Source: UBA6136 sp964386975
Lineage (GTDB): Bacteria; Pseudomonadota; Gammaproteobacteria; Methylococcales; Methylococcaceae
DNA length: 41,515 bases
Assembly: GCA_964386975.1 (NCBI GenBank)
Contig: CAYLUS010000019.1
Span: 1-41,515, forward strand
Reading direction: 5' to 3'
Positions 25,175 to 33,495 of this stretch are shown here, piece after piece. How positions within the stretch are numbered: the first letter of the stretch is position 1; every line of letters starts with the position of its first letter. The notes under the pieces are model-generated. The model had not been told where the DNA came from. It saw nothing but the letters and a program-made list of their open reading frames with translations, and ran no database searches. The position numbers were made by a program, and so were the translations under genes.

Positions 25175-26077
25175 GTGAGAGGCTCTGCCTGGTATCGCCT
25201 TCCCGAGCGGAGCGATACGTTCTGGATTCAGCTGATTGCCTGGATCACGCTCAAGGCAGGACGCCCGATGTCCCGCCTGTTGGTCTACCCGATTACCCTG
25301 TATTTTGTCCTGACCAGTCCCAAGCCCCCCCGCGAGGCGTCGAATCGCTTCTTCAGGCGCGTACTGGAAAGGGCTCCGACCTTTGGCGATCACTACCGCC
25401 AGTACCATACCTTTGCAGTCACTCTGGTCGATCGCTTGTTGGTGCTCTGTGGCCAGGAAGACTGTCTCGAACTGCAACTGGAGGGACTTCATCATCTGGA
25501 GGAGGCCACCGCATCGGGCCGCGGCTGCATTCTGGTCGGCGCTCATCTCGGCAGCTTTGAAATCGTCCGCGCCCTCGGCCGCCTCAAAGGTGGCCTGCGG
25601 GTGAAATCGATCATGTATGGCGAAGCTACGCCCGCCATCATGGGGTTTTACCGAGCCGTAAATCCGGGCCTTCATGAAGATTTGATTACCCGGGAGGGAC
25701 CGCTGGCCCTGATGGGCACGGATCGCTATCTGGAGGCCGGCAATTGCGTGGCACTCCTCGGTGACCGCGTCCTGCCCGGCGAGCGGCATGCCCCGGTCGC
25801 CTTTCTGGGCGGCGAGGCGCGTTTCCCCCAGACCGCCGCCCTGCTTTCGCATATGTTCGGGGTTCCAATCATTCTGTTTACCTGCCTGAACACGGGCTGG
25901 GGACGCTATGCCATCCACTTTGATCCTCTGGGGGTCCCTTCAGGCTCCGAACGCCGGCAGCGAACGGCCTATGTCAAGGATGTATTGCAGCGCTATGCCG
26001 ATCGCCTGGGGCATTACTGCCGACAGTCCCCCTACAACTGGTTCAATTTTCATGATGTATGGGATCCGGAAGCCTAG
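25175..26077 (+). CDS. LpxL/HtrB-like acyltransferase (COG4261)
   Basis: A 300-residue protein of the lipid A acyltransferase superfamily. CILVGAHLGSFEI near residue 115 is the equivalent of the catalytic HxxxxE motif (His and Glu present). LLGDRVLPGE near residue 190 and a hydrophobic C-terminal half complete the pattern. An N-terminal hydrophobic stretch (about 20-45) should anchor it to the inner membrane. In aryl polyene clusters this acyltransferase is thought to help attach the polyene to its lipid. No in-frame ATG lies nearby; the best start is GTG 25175, 4 bases after the dehydratase stop. Its 3' end overlaps the LolA-like gene by 26 bases. Confidence 0.85.
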   Translation: MRGSAWYRLPERSDTFWIQLIAWITLKAGRPMSRLLVYPITLYFVLTSPKPPREASNRFFRRVLERAPTFGDHYRQYHTFAVTLVDRLLVLCGQEDCLELQLEGLHHLEEATASGRGCILVGAHLGSFEIVRALGRLKGGLRVKSIMYGEATPAIMGFYRAVNPGLHEDLITREGPLALMGTDRYLEAGNCVALLGDRVLPGERHAPVAFLGGEARFPQTAALLSHMFGVPIILFTCLNTGWGRYAIHFDPLGVPSGSERRQRTAYVKDVLQRYADRLGHYCRQSPYNWFNFHDVWDPEA

Positions 26078-26675
26078 AAGGCCCTGCTCGCACTTTTGCC
26101 AGGGGTTTTTCATTCTGGGCCTCATGCTCATGAGCCTCTGGCCTATTTCACTGATGGCCGAGGAGCCACGACCGCCGCTCAGCCCATCGGCCCTGTTTGA
26201 TGCGCTGCGCGTCGAGGACAGGCGAAGCCTCCCCTTCCATGAGTCGCGACAATTGCCGGAAATGAAGCGGTCGATCAAGACGTCCGGACAGCTTGAATTC
26301 CGCCCACCGGATGCGCTGGCCAAGCAGGTTCTACTTCCAAAACCGGCCAACTATCGGATTGAGGGTCAGCGTCTGACGATGACAACGCCGGACGCCAAAG
26401 AGAGCCTTGAAATGGACCTCGCGACAATCCCGGCACTTCATGTTCTGAGCGAAACCCTACAAGCCGTCTTCTCGGGTGATATCCCCCGCATTGAGCGGTT
26501 GTGGGTCATGCACCTCGGGGGTAGCTGGAAGCGCTGGCGATTGGTTTTGACCCCTCAACAGGGCGAGGAACCACTGGCGATCCGGGAGATCCAGATTGAA
26601 GGCCATCAAAGCGTTCTTGATCGCATGACCCTCACAGAGGCCACGGGGGCAGTGGACACCCTGGAGTTCCGGTGA
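26052..26675 (+). CDS. LolA-like periplasmic carrier
   Basis: A 207-residue protein with a signal peptide that ends near PISLMAEEP (about residue 36). The mature part has the beta-strand pattern and fused motif SGQLEFRPPDALAKQVL of the LolA/COG2834-related carriers in aryl polyene clusters. LolA-type proteins shuttle lipidated cargo through the periplasm. Here the cargo is probably the polyene-lipid handed on from the exporter. Tandem ATG codons at 26052 and 26055 can both serve as the start. It overlaps the acyltransferase by 26 bases, and its stop shares a base with the exporter ATG (TGATG). Confidence 0.8.
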   Translation: MMYGIRKPRRPCSHFCQGFFILGLMLMSLWPISLMAEEPRPPLSPSALFDALRVEDRRSLPFHESRQLPEMKRSIKTSGQLEFRPPDALAKQVLLPKPANYRIEGQRLTMTTPDAKESLEMDLATIPALHVLSETLQAVFSGDIPRIERLWVMHLGGSWKRWRLVLTPQQGEEPLAIREIQIEGHQSVLDRMTLTEATGAVDTLEFR

Positions 26676-29008
26676 TGGCGCCCAGTCGCTGGATTCAGAT
26701 CGCCTGGCTGTGTTTTGCTGTGCTGGCGATCGGCATTTTGACGCAGGCCACCCGATTCAACAGCGATCTGACCTTTTTCCTACCTACCTCCTCAGAACCT
26801 GCAGACCGAGTGATGGTTGCACAGATGCGAGAAGGCCCCCTCAGCCGCTTCCTGCTGATGACGGTTTCAGGGGGAACGCGGGAGCAACGGCGTGCTGCCA
26901 GCCGGGCCTTGAGACACCATCTTGCGCAGTCACCTCCTTTGACCGCCGTGACCAACGGGGCGCAAGTCGAATGGCTGGACCAGCTGACTGCGCGTTTGTT
27001 TCGCTATCGCTTCGTCTTGAATCCTCCAGGGCCCGGGAGCAATCCTTACTCGATCGAATCGCTTCGGGAGGCGCTTTTGGGCGCACTGGATCGGCTAGGG
27101 ACCCCGGAGGGGTATCTGGAGGAACGCTGGCTAGGCACTGATCCCCTGGGCGCTTGGCGTGACTACCTGACCTCGCTGATGGATCGGGGCAGCCAGCTGC
27201 ACACCAATGAGGGATTGTGGGTCTCACCCCGTGGCGATGCTGTGCTGCTTTTGGCGCTCACCCGGGGCTCCGGGTTTGATATCAACGCTCAGGCCGAGGC
27301 ACAGCAGGCGGTGCGTACCGCGTTCGAATCCCTGCCGGACCATGAAGTGCTGACACTCACTCTGGGGGGGCCGGGCGTCCTCAGCACCGAGACCCATGCC
27401 CTGATCAGCCGGGAGGCAGGCCTGATCAGTGCACTGACGCTGTTACTGGTGGCTCTCCTGCTGCTCGGCACCTATCGTTCGGTCCGCATCATTGCCCTGT
27501 CAATGCTGCCGCTGATGTTTGGCCTTGTGACCGGCGCCTTGGCAACGCGCCTGGCTTTCGGCAGCGTTCATGCCGTCACTGCCGCATTTGCAGGGACCCT
27601 GCTGGGGGTTGCCGCCGACTACCCGAACCACTTCTTCAGTCATATTGATGGATCACAGCGGCAGGCAGAAACCATGGCCCGGATCTGGCCGACCCTTCGC
27701 CTTGGGATACTGACCAATGTGATCGGCTTTGCTGCCATGTTGTTTTCAGGATTTGACGGCCTAAAGCAACTCGCGGTGTTTGCAAGTAGCGGACTGATCG
27801 GGGCGGGAGTCACCACCCGCTTTCTACTGCCGACATTTCCAATAGACAGTGCGCCCATTCAGGCAACGCCGTCGAAAAGGGTGAGACACCTTCTTGAAAA
27901 CCGCTTGCCGCCATTCGCGCGCCTCATTCCAATCGGCCTGACCCTCGGCCTAATGTACGGAGTTTACCTCCTTCAGATGCCGGTTTTCAGAGACGACCTC
28001 GCCCTTCTGAACCCCGTCTCTGCAGAACGACTGGAAAAGGACCTTGAACTACAAAGGGCCTTTGGCGTTCCGGATTTGAGATACCTGCTGCTGGTCACAG
28101 GCCCCACCCCTGAGCAAGCGCTCGAGGCAGTCGAGGCGCTCGACCCGCCGCTTCGCAGGCTCAAGTTAGAAGGTGCGATCGGCGACTATGAACTCGTCAG
28201 CCGCTGGCTTCCAAGCCAGAATGCACAGCGACAACGGCAGGAATCCCTGCCCCACCGGGATGTGCTTGAACAGCATCTTCGAACCGCCCTCAAGGATCTG
28301 CCCTTCAAGGCGGACGCCTTCGACCGCTTCATCGAGGCGGCGGAGACAGCCAGAACCGCGACACCTCTCATGCCATCTGATTTTGACGGCACACCCCTGG
28401 AACCCAGGATCCGGTCGCTGCTGATGCCGATCGACGAGGGACAAGCGGTGATCATCCCCCTGACGGACATCCGTGATCTCGAAAAAAGCGCCCGGACTCT
28501 CAACGGGATTGATCCTGAGCATGTCTTTTTCGTGGACACGCAGTCACGAGCAACCGCACTGCTCCGCGCCTACCGCATCGAGGCTATGGGGTTTCTGGCC
28601 GTAGGTCTGATTTTGATTGCCGCTGCGCTTAGAGTCGGTCTGGGGCGACTAGCCGCCATGAGCCAGGTTCTCGCTCCGGTCATGTTGGCCGGATTGAGCA
28701 CCGCTAGCCTGATGGTCCTTGTCTTCAAGGGGCTCAATCTCTACCACTTTGTGGCATTGCTGCTGGTCATGGGACTTAGCCTGGATCAGGCGCTGTTCTT
28801 CAACCAGTCCTCAACCCAGGTGGAGGCGCGCTTTAGAACCATGATCGCGCTGATCATTTGTAGCATGAGCGCGATCATGGCCTTTGGTTGCCTCGCTTTT
28901 TCATCGGTGGGCTTGCTAAAGGCCATTGGCTTGACGGTCGCCTCCGGCGCCGCTTTTGCCATCGTCTATGCAGCGCTTCTGGCCAATTCAACCGTGACTT
29001 CGCAATAA
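26675..29008 (+). CDS. MMPL/RND-type exporter of the aryl polyene cluster
   Basis: A 777-residue membrane protein with the duplicated MMPL layout: a single N-terminal helix, a large periplasmic loop (about residues 25-240), five helices, a second loop (about 410-630) and five more helices. FAGTLLGVAADYPNHFFSH near residue 309 and LVMGLSLDQALFFNQSS near residue 690 carry the acidic residues expected for proton coupling, one per repeat. It should move the finished polyene or polyene-lipid from the inner membrane to the periplasm. ATG 26675 is preferred; GTG 26672 is one codon earlier. Translation is coupled to the LolA-like gene. Confidence 0.9.
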   Translation: MAPSRWIQIAWLCFAVLAIGILTQATRFNSDLTFFLPTSSEPADRVMVAQMREGPLSRFLLMTVSGGTREQRRAASRALRHHLAQSPPLTAVTNGAQVEWLDQLTARLFRYRFVLNPPGPGSNPYSIESLREALLGALDRLGTPEGYLEERWLGTDPLGAWRDYLTSLMDRGSQLHTNEGLWVSPRGDAVLLLALTRGSGFDINAQAEAQQAVRTAFESLPDHEVLTLTLGGPGVLSTETHALISREAGLISALTLLLVALLLLGTYRSVRIIALSMLPLMFGLVTGALATRLAFGSVHAVTAAFAGTLLGVAADYPNHFFSHIDGSQRQAETMARIWPTLRLGILTNVIGFAAMLFSGFDGLKQLAVFASSGLIGAGVTTRFLLPTFPIDSAPIQATPSKRVRHLLENRLPPFARLIPIGLTLGLMYGVYLLQMPVFRDDLALLNPVSAERLEKDLELQRAFGVPDLRYLLLVTGPTPEQALEAVEALDPPLRRLKLEGAIGDYELVSRWLPSQNAQRQRQESLPHRDVLEQHLRTALKDLPFKADAFDRFIEAAETARTATPLMPSDFDGTPLEPRIRSLLMPIDEGQAVIIPLTDIRDLEKSARTLNGIDPEHVFFVDTQSRATALLRAYRIEAMGFLAVGLILIAAALRVGLGRLAAMSQVLAPVMLAGLSTASLMVLVFKGLNLYHFVALLLVMGLSLDQALFFNQSSTQVEARFRTMIALIICSMSAIMAFGCLAFSSVGLLKAIGLTVASGAAFAIVYAALLANSTVTSQ

Positions 29009-29015
29009 TAGGCTC

Positions 29016-30257
29016 ATGGAGGAACCCGACGATCCGGCTCTCGCCAAGCCACACCGCCCTTGTATGCTGCCACTCGCTCTCAGCCACTACACGCTCACCA
29101 ATGCGCTTGGGGCGGGAAAAGTCGCGACCCTGAATGGACTCAGGGCGGGTCTGAGCGGTCTTGAGGCCTGTCACCTCGAGCGGGTGGACTACCCTTGCTA
29201 TATCGGCCGTGTCAAAGGACTTGAAGACCTTGATTTCCCCGAGGACTTCAAGGCATTTGATTGTCGCAACCACCGCTTGGCCTGGATGGCTCTGGCGCAG
29301 GATCATTTTGAAGCGGCCGTTCGAAAAACCCTCGATCGGCACGGCGCGGAGCGCATCGCCGTGGTCATGGGCACCAGCACCTCTGGTATCGAATCCTCCG
29401 AAACCGCCTACCGCCAGCGGAATCCAGAGGGGCGTCTGCCGCCGGACTTCAAGTACCAGGGCGCGCAGAATACCGCCGCTCCGGCCGCCTTCATCAAGGC
29501 CTACTTCGGAATTCAGGGGCCCGCCTTTACGGTTTCCACAGCCTGTGCCTCCAGCGCGCAGGTGTTTGTCAGCGCCCAGCGCCTGCTGTCAGCGGGATGG
29601 GTGGATGCAGTGCTGGTTGGGGGCGTCGACAGCCTGTGTCTGACCACCCTGCATGGATTCCATTCGCTGGAACTGGTTTCGCAAAGCCCCTCTAAACCCG
29701 GCGATGCTAAGCGCAGCGGTATTTCGATCGGCGAGGCGGCCGGCTTTGCGCTGCTTGAGAGAGCCTCCGGACAGTCCAGCCCGATCCAGTTGATTGGCAT
29801 GGGCGAAAGTCAGGACGCCCATCACATGGCCTCCCCGCACCCTGGGGGTCTGGGCGCTCGCCTAGCCATGCAACGGGCCCTGACCAGCGCAAAAATACCC
29901 CCGGAAGCAATTGATTTTGTTCTCCTGCATGGCACCGGAACCCTGACCAATGATGCCGCGGAGGATGCCGGAATCAGCGGTCTTTTGGGTCCCAAGGTCC
30001 CCTGCGCCTCCATCAAAGGGGCCATCGGTCACACTCTGGGTGCCGCAGGCATCACCAATGCACTGGTCGGGGCCTTGTGTCTTGAGTCGCAATTCTCACC
30101 CGGCACCCAGAATACCCAAACCCCGGATCCAACGCTTAAGATCGATCTTCGACTCGCTCCCGAGGCCCGGGTGATGGAACGCCTGATGACCAATGCCTTT
30201 GGCTTTGGCGGCATCAACACAAGCCTGATCCTGGCGCGCAACGCCAAGGGGCCCTAA
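29016..30257 (+). CDS. Beta-ketoacyl-ACP synthase (ApeO-like, KS-alpha)
   Basis: A 413-residue thiolase-fold ketosynthase with the full Cys-His-His set: Cys177 in VSTACASSAQ, His305 in LLHGTGTL and His339 in KGAIGHTLGAAG. The C-terminal NAFGFGGINTSLIL block is also intact. This is the active chain-elongating subunit. It is followed directly by an inactive-looking partner (TAATG junction), the usual KS/CLF pair of type II polyketide systems such as aryl polyenes. ATG 29016 lies 7 bases after the exporter stop; an alternative ATG at 29064 would remove a poorly conserved 16-residue lead. Confidence 0.92.
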   Translation: MEEPDDPALAKPHRPCMLPLALSHYTLTNALGAGKVATLNGLRAGLSGLEACHLERVDYPCYIGRVKGLEDLDFPEDFKAFDCRNHRLAWMALAQDHFEAAVRKTLDRHGAERIAVVMGTSTSGIESSETAYRQRNPEGRLPPDFKYQGAQNTAAPAAFIKAYFGIQGPAFTVSTACASSAQVFVSAQRLLSAGWVDAVLVGGVDSLCLTTLHGFHSLELVSQSPSKPGDAKRSGISIGEAAGFALLERASGQSSPIQLIGMGESQDAHHMASPHPGGLGARLAMQRALTSAKIPPEAIDFVLLHGTGTLTNDAAEDAGISGLLGPKVPCASIKGAIGHTLGAAGITNALVGALCLESQFSPGTQNTQTPDPTLKIDLRLAPEARVMERLMTNAFGFGGINTSLILARNAKGP

Positions 30258-31048
30258 TGAGTGCCTCATTGGCTCTTCGAGGGATTGCCGTCAGAGGTCC
30301 GGGGCTTTCGAACTGGTCTCAGGCCCTCAAGATTTTCCTCGGTAAGGCCTCCTTGGAGCCCTCCCCGATTGCGAAGCCGACAGGCGCAGGCCTTCCCCCT
30401 GCAGAACGCCGCAGGGCGACCTGGATTACGCGCCTGGCGCTGGATGTGGCCAGTGAGGCCGTGGAGGGACAGGCGCCCTGCCAACCCACCGCCATCTTCG
30501 CCTCCTCAGGGGGTGAAGTCGAAATCGTCAACCAGATGTTCACCCAGTTGGCGAGTGAGGACCGGCGCCTCTCGCCCACCGCGTTTCACAATTCAGTCCA
30601 CAATGCGGCAGCCGGGCATTTCAGCATCGCCAGTGGCTCCATGGCGCCGGCGGAGAGCCTCTGTGCGTTTGACGACAGTTTTGGGACCGGGCTCATGGAA
30701 GTCGTCCTGAGGGCCCACCAGGGTGAAGATCCCCTGCTACTGGTGGCTTACGATGCCCCGCCGCCTTTTCCTCTCTCAGAGGTGCGCCCCATTTGCCATC
30801 CCTTTGCCGTTGCCCTCTATTTCGCGCATGGGCCGACGCCGCCTATCGCCACACTGCATGGGCGATTTGCGGCAGGTCATCCTCAGGTCGAAAAGCTGGA
30901 GCACCCCTGGCTTGATCAACTCCAGTATGACAATCCGGCCGCACGCAGCCTGCCGCTGCTGCAGGCGTTGGCCCTGAAACAGACGCGCACGCTGGAAATT
31001 CCGGCCGGCCTTGGGGGTCACTTACAGCTGGAACTGAGCTGCCCCTGA
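30257..31048 (+). CDS. Chain-length-factor-like ketosynthase subunit (ApeC-like)
   Basis: A 263-residue protein similar to the N-terminal part of ketosynthases. It keeps LSPTAFHNSVHNAAAGHFSIA near residue 112, the hallmark of the aryl polyene chain-length factor, but shows no active-site TACSS cysteine and no HGTGT histidine. It is therefore probably catalytically inactive and forms the dimer partner of the preceding KS, setting the chain length. The start overlaps the KS stop by one base (TAATG), and its stop overlaps the ApeP-like start (TGATG), so equal translation with both is likely. Confidence 0.85.
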   Translation: MSASLALRGIAVRGPGLSNWSQALKIFLGKASLEPSPIAKPTGAGLPPAERRRATWITRLALDVASEAVEGQAPCQPTAIFASSGGEVEIVNQMFTQLASEDRRLSPTAFHNSVHNAAAGHFSIASGSMAPAESLCAFDDSFGTGLMEVVLRAHQGEDPLLLVAYDAPPPFPLSEVRPICHPFAVALYFAHGPTPPIATLHGRFAAGHPQVEKLEHPWLDQLQYDNPAARSLPLLQALALKQTRTLEIPAGLGGHLQLELSCP

Positions 31049-31488
31049 TGACGCCTGAGACACTCCGTCAACGACTTCCGCACACCGGCAGCATGGTCCT
31101 GATCGATCAGGTGCTGAGCTATGACCAGACGGAGCTGAAAGCCCGCAGCCAGGCCCACCAGCGCACCGACAATCCACTTAGGACCCGTACCGGGTTACCT
31201 GCCAGCGCGGCGCTTGAAATGGCCGCGCAGGCAGCGGCCCTGCATGGCAGCCTCAGGGCAGGAGCACCGGATCCCAAACCGGGTTTTCTCGCCAGCGCGC
31301 GCGAGATCCGCTGGAGTCAGCCAGCCTTTGACCCCGCGTCATCCGAAATACAGATCGAGGTTGAGTGGCTGGCCTCAGAACCCCAGGGCGCGCTTTACCG
31401 GTTTACCGTAACCAGCGCGCCCAAAATGAGGGTCGAGGGTCGCTTCATGATCCACTTTCCCGAACCATCTCCCCCAATAGACGCATGA
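31048..31488 (+). CDS. Hotdog-fold dehydratase (ApeP-like)
   Basis: A 146-residue hotdog protein starting MTPETLRQRLPHTGSMVLIDQVL, which matches the opening of ApeP-type dehydratases (RLPHxGxMxLID). ASAALEMAAQAAALHGSL near residue 51 is the central hotdog helix, with Glu57 the likely acidic residue. His12 is the likely second catalytic residue. In E. coli-type clusters ApeP and ApeI form a heterodimer that dehydrates the growing chain. Its TGATG and ATGA junctions place it firmly in the operon between the chain-length factor and the ketoreductase. Confidence 0.86.
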   Translation: MTPETLRQRLPHTGSMVLIDQVLSYDQTELKARSQAHQRTDNPLRTRTGLPASAALEMAAQAAALHGSLRAGAPDPKPGFLASAREIRWSQPAFDPASSEIQIEVEWLASEPQGALYRFTVTSAPKMRVEGRFMIHFPEPSPPIDA

Positions 31489-32204
31489 AATACGCCCTGG
31501 TTACCGGCGCCACGGGCGCCATCGGCTTAGCGCTCACGAAGACTCTGGCCCGTGAGGGCTTTCATGTTCTGGTCCATGCCCACTCCCGTCAAATCGCCGC
31601 CGCTGAGCTCTGTGAGTCGCTGCTTAAGGAAGGGCTTTGCGCCTCTGCGGTCATTTTTGATCTCACGGATCCTAAGGCCTGTCATGCAGTTCTGGATCCA
31701 ATCGTTGCGCAAAACGCGGTTCAGGTTCTGGTTCACAGCGCCGGCATTCATGACGATGCGCCACTGGTGGGGATGCAACATGCCCAATGGAGTCGGGTGA
31801 TTGACGTCTCGCTCAATGGTTTTTTCAATGTCCTGCAACCCCTCCTGATGCCCATGATCCGGACCCGCTGGGGTCGAATCATCAGCCTCTCCTCGGTATC
31901 GGCCATCACCGGCAACCGGGGCCAGGCCAACTATGCCGCCGCAAAAGCGGGGCTGATCGGGGCATCGAAGTCCCTGTCCAAGGAACTGGCCAGCCGCAAC
32001 ATCCTCGTCAATGTGATCGCCCCCGGCATCATTGAATCGCCCATGACCGAGGGACTCTTCAATCCAGACACTCTGGCCCAGCTGGTTCCCATGAAGCGAG
32101 CCGGCACACCTCAAGAAGTGGCCGATCTGGCTGCATTCCTGGTGTCGGACAAGGCCAATTACATCACAGGGCAGGTTTTCGGCGTCAATGGCGGCATGAT
32201 ATGA
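31485..32204 (+). CDS. 3-oxoacyl-ACP reductase, SDR family (ApeQ/FabG-like)
   Basis: A 239-residue classical short-chain dehydrogenase. TGATGAIG (residues 7-14) binds NADP(H), Asn111 lies in SLNGFF, and the catalytic set is Ser137 (SLSSVSA), Tyr150 and Lys154 (YAAAK). The C-terminal ITGQVFGVNGGM is typical of FabG. It would reduce the 3-keto group after each condensation before dehydration. The start is ATG 31485, overlapping the dehydratase stop by 4 bases. One base separates its stop from the ATG of the antiporter gene. Confidence 0.93.
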   Translation: MKYALVTGATGAIGLALTKTLAREGFHVLVHAHSRQIAAAELCESLLKEGLCASAVIFDLTDPKACHAVLDPIVAQNAVQVLVHSAGIHDDAPLVGMQHAQWSRVIDVSLNGFFNVLQPLLMPMIRTRWGRIISLSSVSAITGNRGQANYAAAKAGLIGASKSLSKELASRNILVNVIAPGIIESPMTEGLFNPDTLAQLVPMKRAGTPQEVADLAAFLVSDKANYITGQVFGVNGGMI

Positions 32205-32205
32205 G

Positions 32206-33495
32206 ATGACGACTTCTGCGCTGCCAGAGGCTCCCTTCCATGCGATCGAGAGCCTTCTCTTTGCGACCCTGGTGCAATTGATGATCATCATCCTGGCGGC
32301 ACGGGTGATGGGGCATCTTGCCCAGCGCCTCAGGCATCCGCGTGCCGTAGGAGAGATTGTTGCGGGCTTGCTGCTGGGCCCCTCCGGCTTGGGTCTTCTC
32401 TGGCCTGATCTTTTTTCCCAGCTGTTTCGCAGCCATGATGCAACCCCCCTGACCGTCATGAGCCAGATCGGCCTGATTCTGCTGATGTTTCAGGTTGGCA
32501 TGGAATTCGACTTTGCCACACTCAAGCACCGTCAACACCGGATCGCAGCGGTGTGGATCACCGTCCTTGGGATGGCTGTACCGTTTGCCTTGGGTTTCGG
32601 CTTTGGTCAGATCTCACACGCCAGCCTCGCCCCCTCGGTACCCGCCTTGGCCTACAGCCTCTTTATTGCCGTCGCTTTTTCCATTACGGCGGTGCCGATC
32701 CTTGGACGGATTCTGATTGAATTTGGCCTGACACAGACCCCGCTGGGTGTTCTCACCATCTCAGCAGCAGCGGCCAATGATGCCATTGGCTGGATCTTGT
32801 TAACCGTCATTGCAACGATTGCCGCAGGCAGTCATGACTTTGAGATGATCCTCCGGCATACCGGCTGGCTGATTCTGTATCTGGCGCTGGCCTGGGTTCT
32901 CGTCCGGCCAATGATCGCAAGGGCGCTCGACGCCCATGCCCTCAAATCCGGGGAGCTTTCGCAGCAAGGGCTGGCCGGTCTTTTACTGCTGGTGTTCGGA
33001 TCCGCGCTCATTACCAGCCAACTGGGAATCTTTGCCATCTTTGGCGGCTTTGTGGCGGGTGTCTTGCTCCATGACCGGCGTGATGTATTGCGTGCCTGGA
33101 ATGCACGCACGCAAGACCTGATCAGTGTGTTTTTTCTGCCCATTTTCTTTACCTACACCGGCCTTCGAACCGATATCGGCAGCCTCAATAGCGAGAGTCT
33201 CTGGGCATGGTGCGGATTGCTGCTTATCCTCGCGATGGGTGGAAAATTCATAGCCTGTTACTGGGCAGCCCGCTGGGCAGGGCTCAATCGGTTCGAGGCA
33301 CGCTGCATCGGCATCTTGATGAATACCCGCGCACTGATGGAACTGATCGTCATCAACCTGGGTCATGACATGGGCGTCATTCCGGGCAGTCTGTTCACCA
33401 TGCTGGTCATCATGGCCATTCTCAGCACCCTGCTTACGGCCCCCGGATTGCGGCTCTGGCTGCCACACACCGGAATCCGGCCTTCCTCCGGCTAA
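32206..33495 (+). CDS. Kef/CPA2-type cation:proton antiporter, last gene of the pigment operon
   Basis: A 429-residue membrane protein with about 12-13 hydrophobic helices. AGLLLGPSGLGLLWP near residue 54 and LLMFQVGMEFDFATLKH near residue 93 are typical CPA2 motifs. SAAAANDAIGWILL near residue 186 holds the conserved NDAxGW (Asn-Asp) ion-binding pair of electrogenic NapA-like antiporters. There is no TrkA-N tail. The ATG sits one base after the ketoreductase stop, so it is translationally coupled to the pigment genes, which is not usual for this cluster type. Its TAA stop overlaps the convergent ligase stop by 4 bases (CTAA). Confidence 0.9.
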   Translation: MTTSALPEAPFHAIESLLFATLVQLMIIILAARVMGHLAQRLRHPRAVGEIVAGLLLGPSGLGLLWPDLFSQLFRSHDATPLTVMSQIGLILLMFQVGMEFDFATLKHRQHRIAAVWITVLGMAVPFALGFGFGQISHASLAPSVPALAYSLFIAVAFSITAVPILGRILIEFGLTQTPLGVLTISAAAANDAIGWILLTVIATIAAGSHDFEMILRHTGWLILYLALAWVLVRPMIARALDAHALKSGELSQQGLAGLLLLVFGSALITSQLGIFAIFGGFVAGVLLHDRRDVLRAWNARTQDLISVFFLPIFFTYTGLRTDIGSLNSESLWAWCGLLLILAMGGKFIACYWAARWAGLNRFEARCIGILMNTRALMELIVINLGHDMGVIPGSLFTMLVIMAILSTLLTAPGLRLWLPHTGIRPSSG

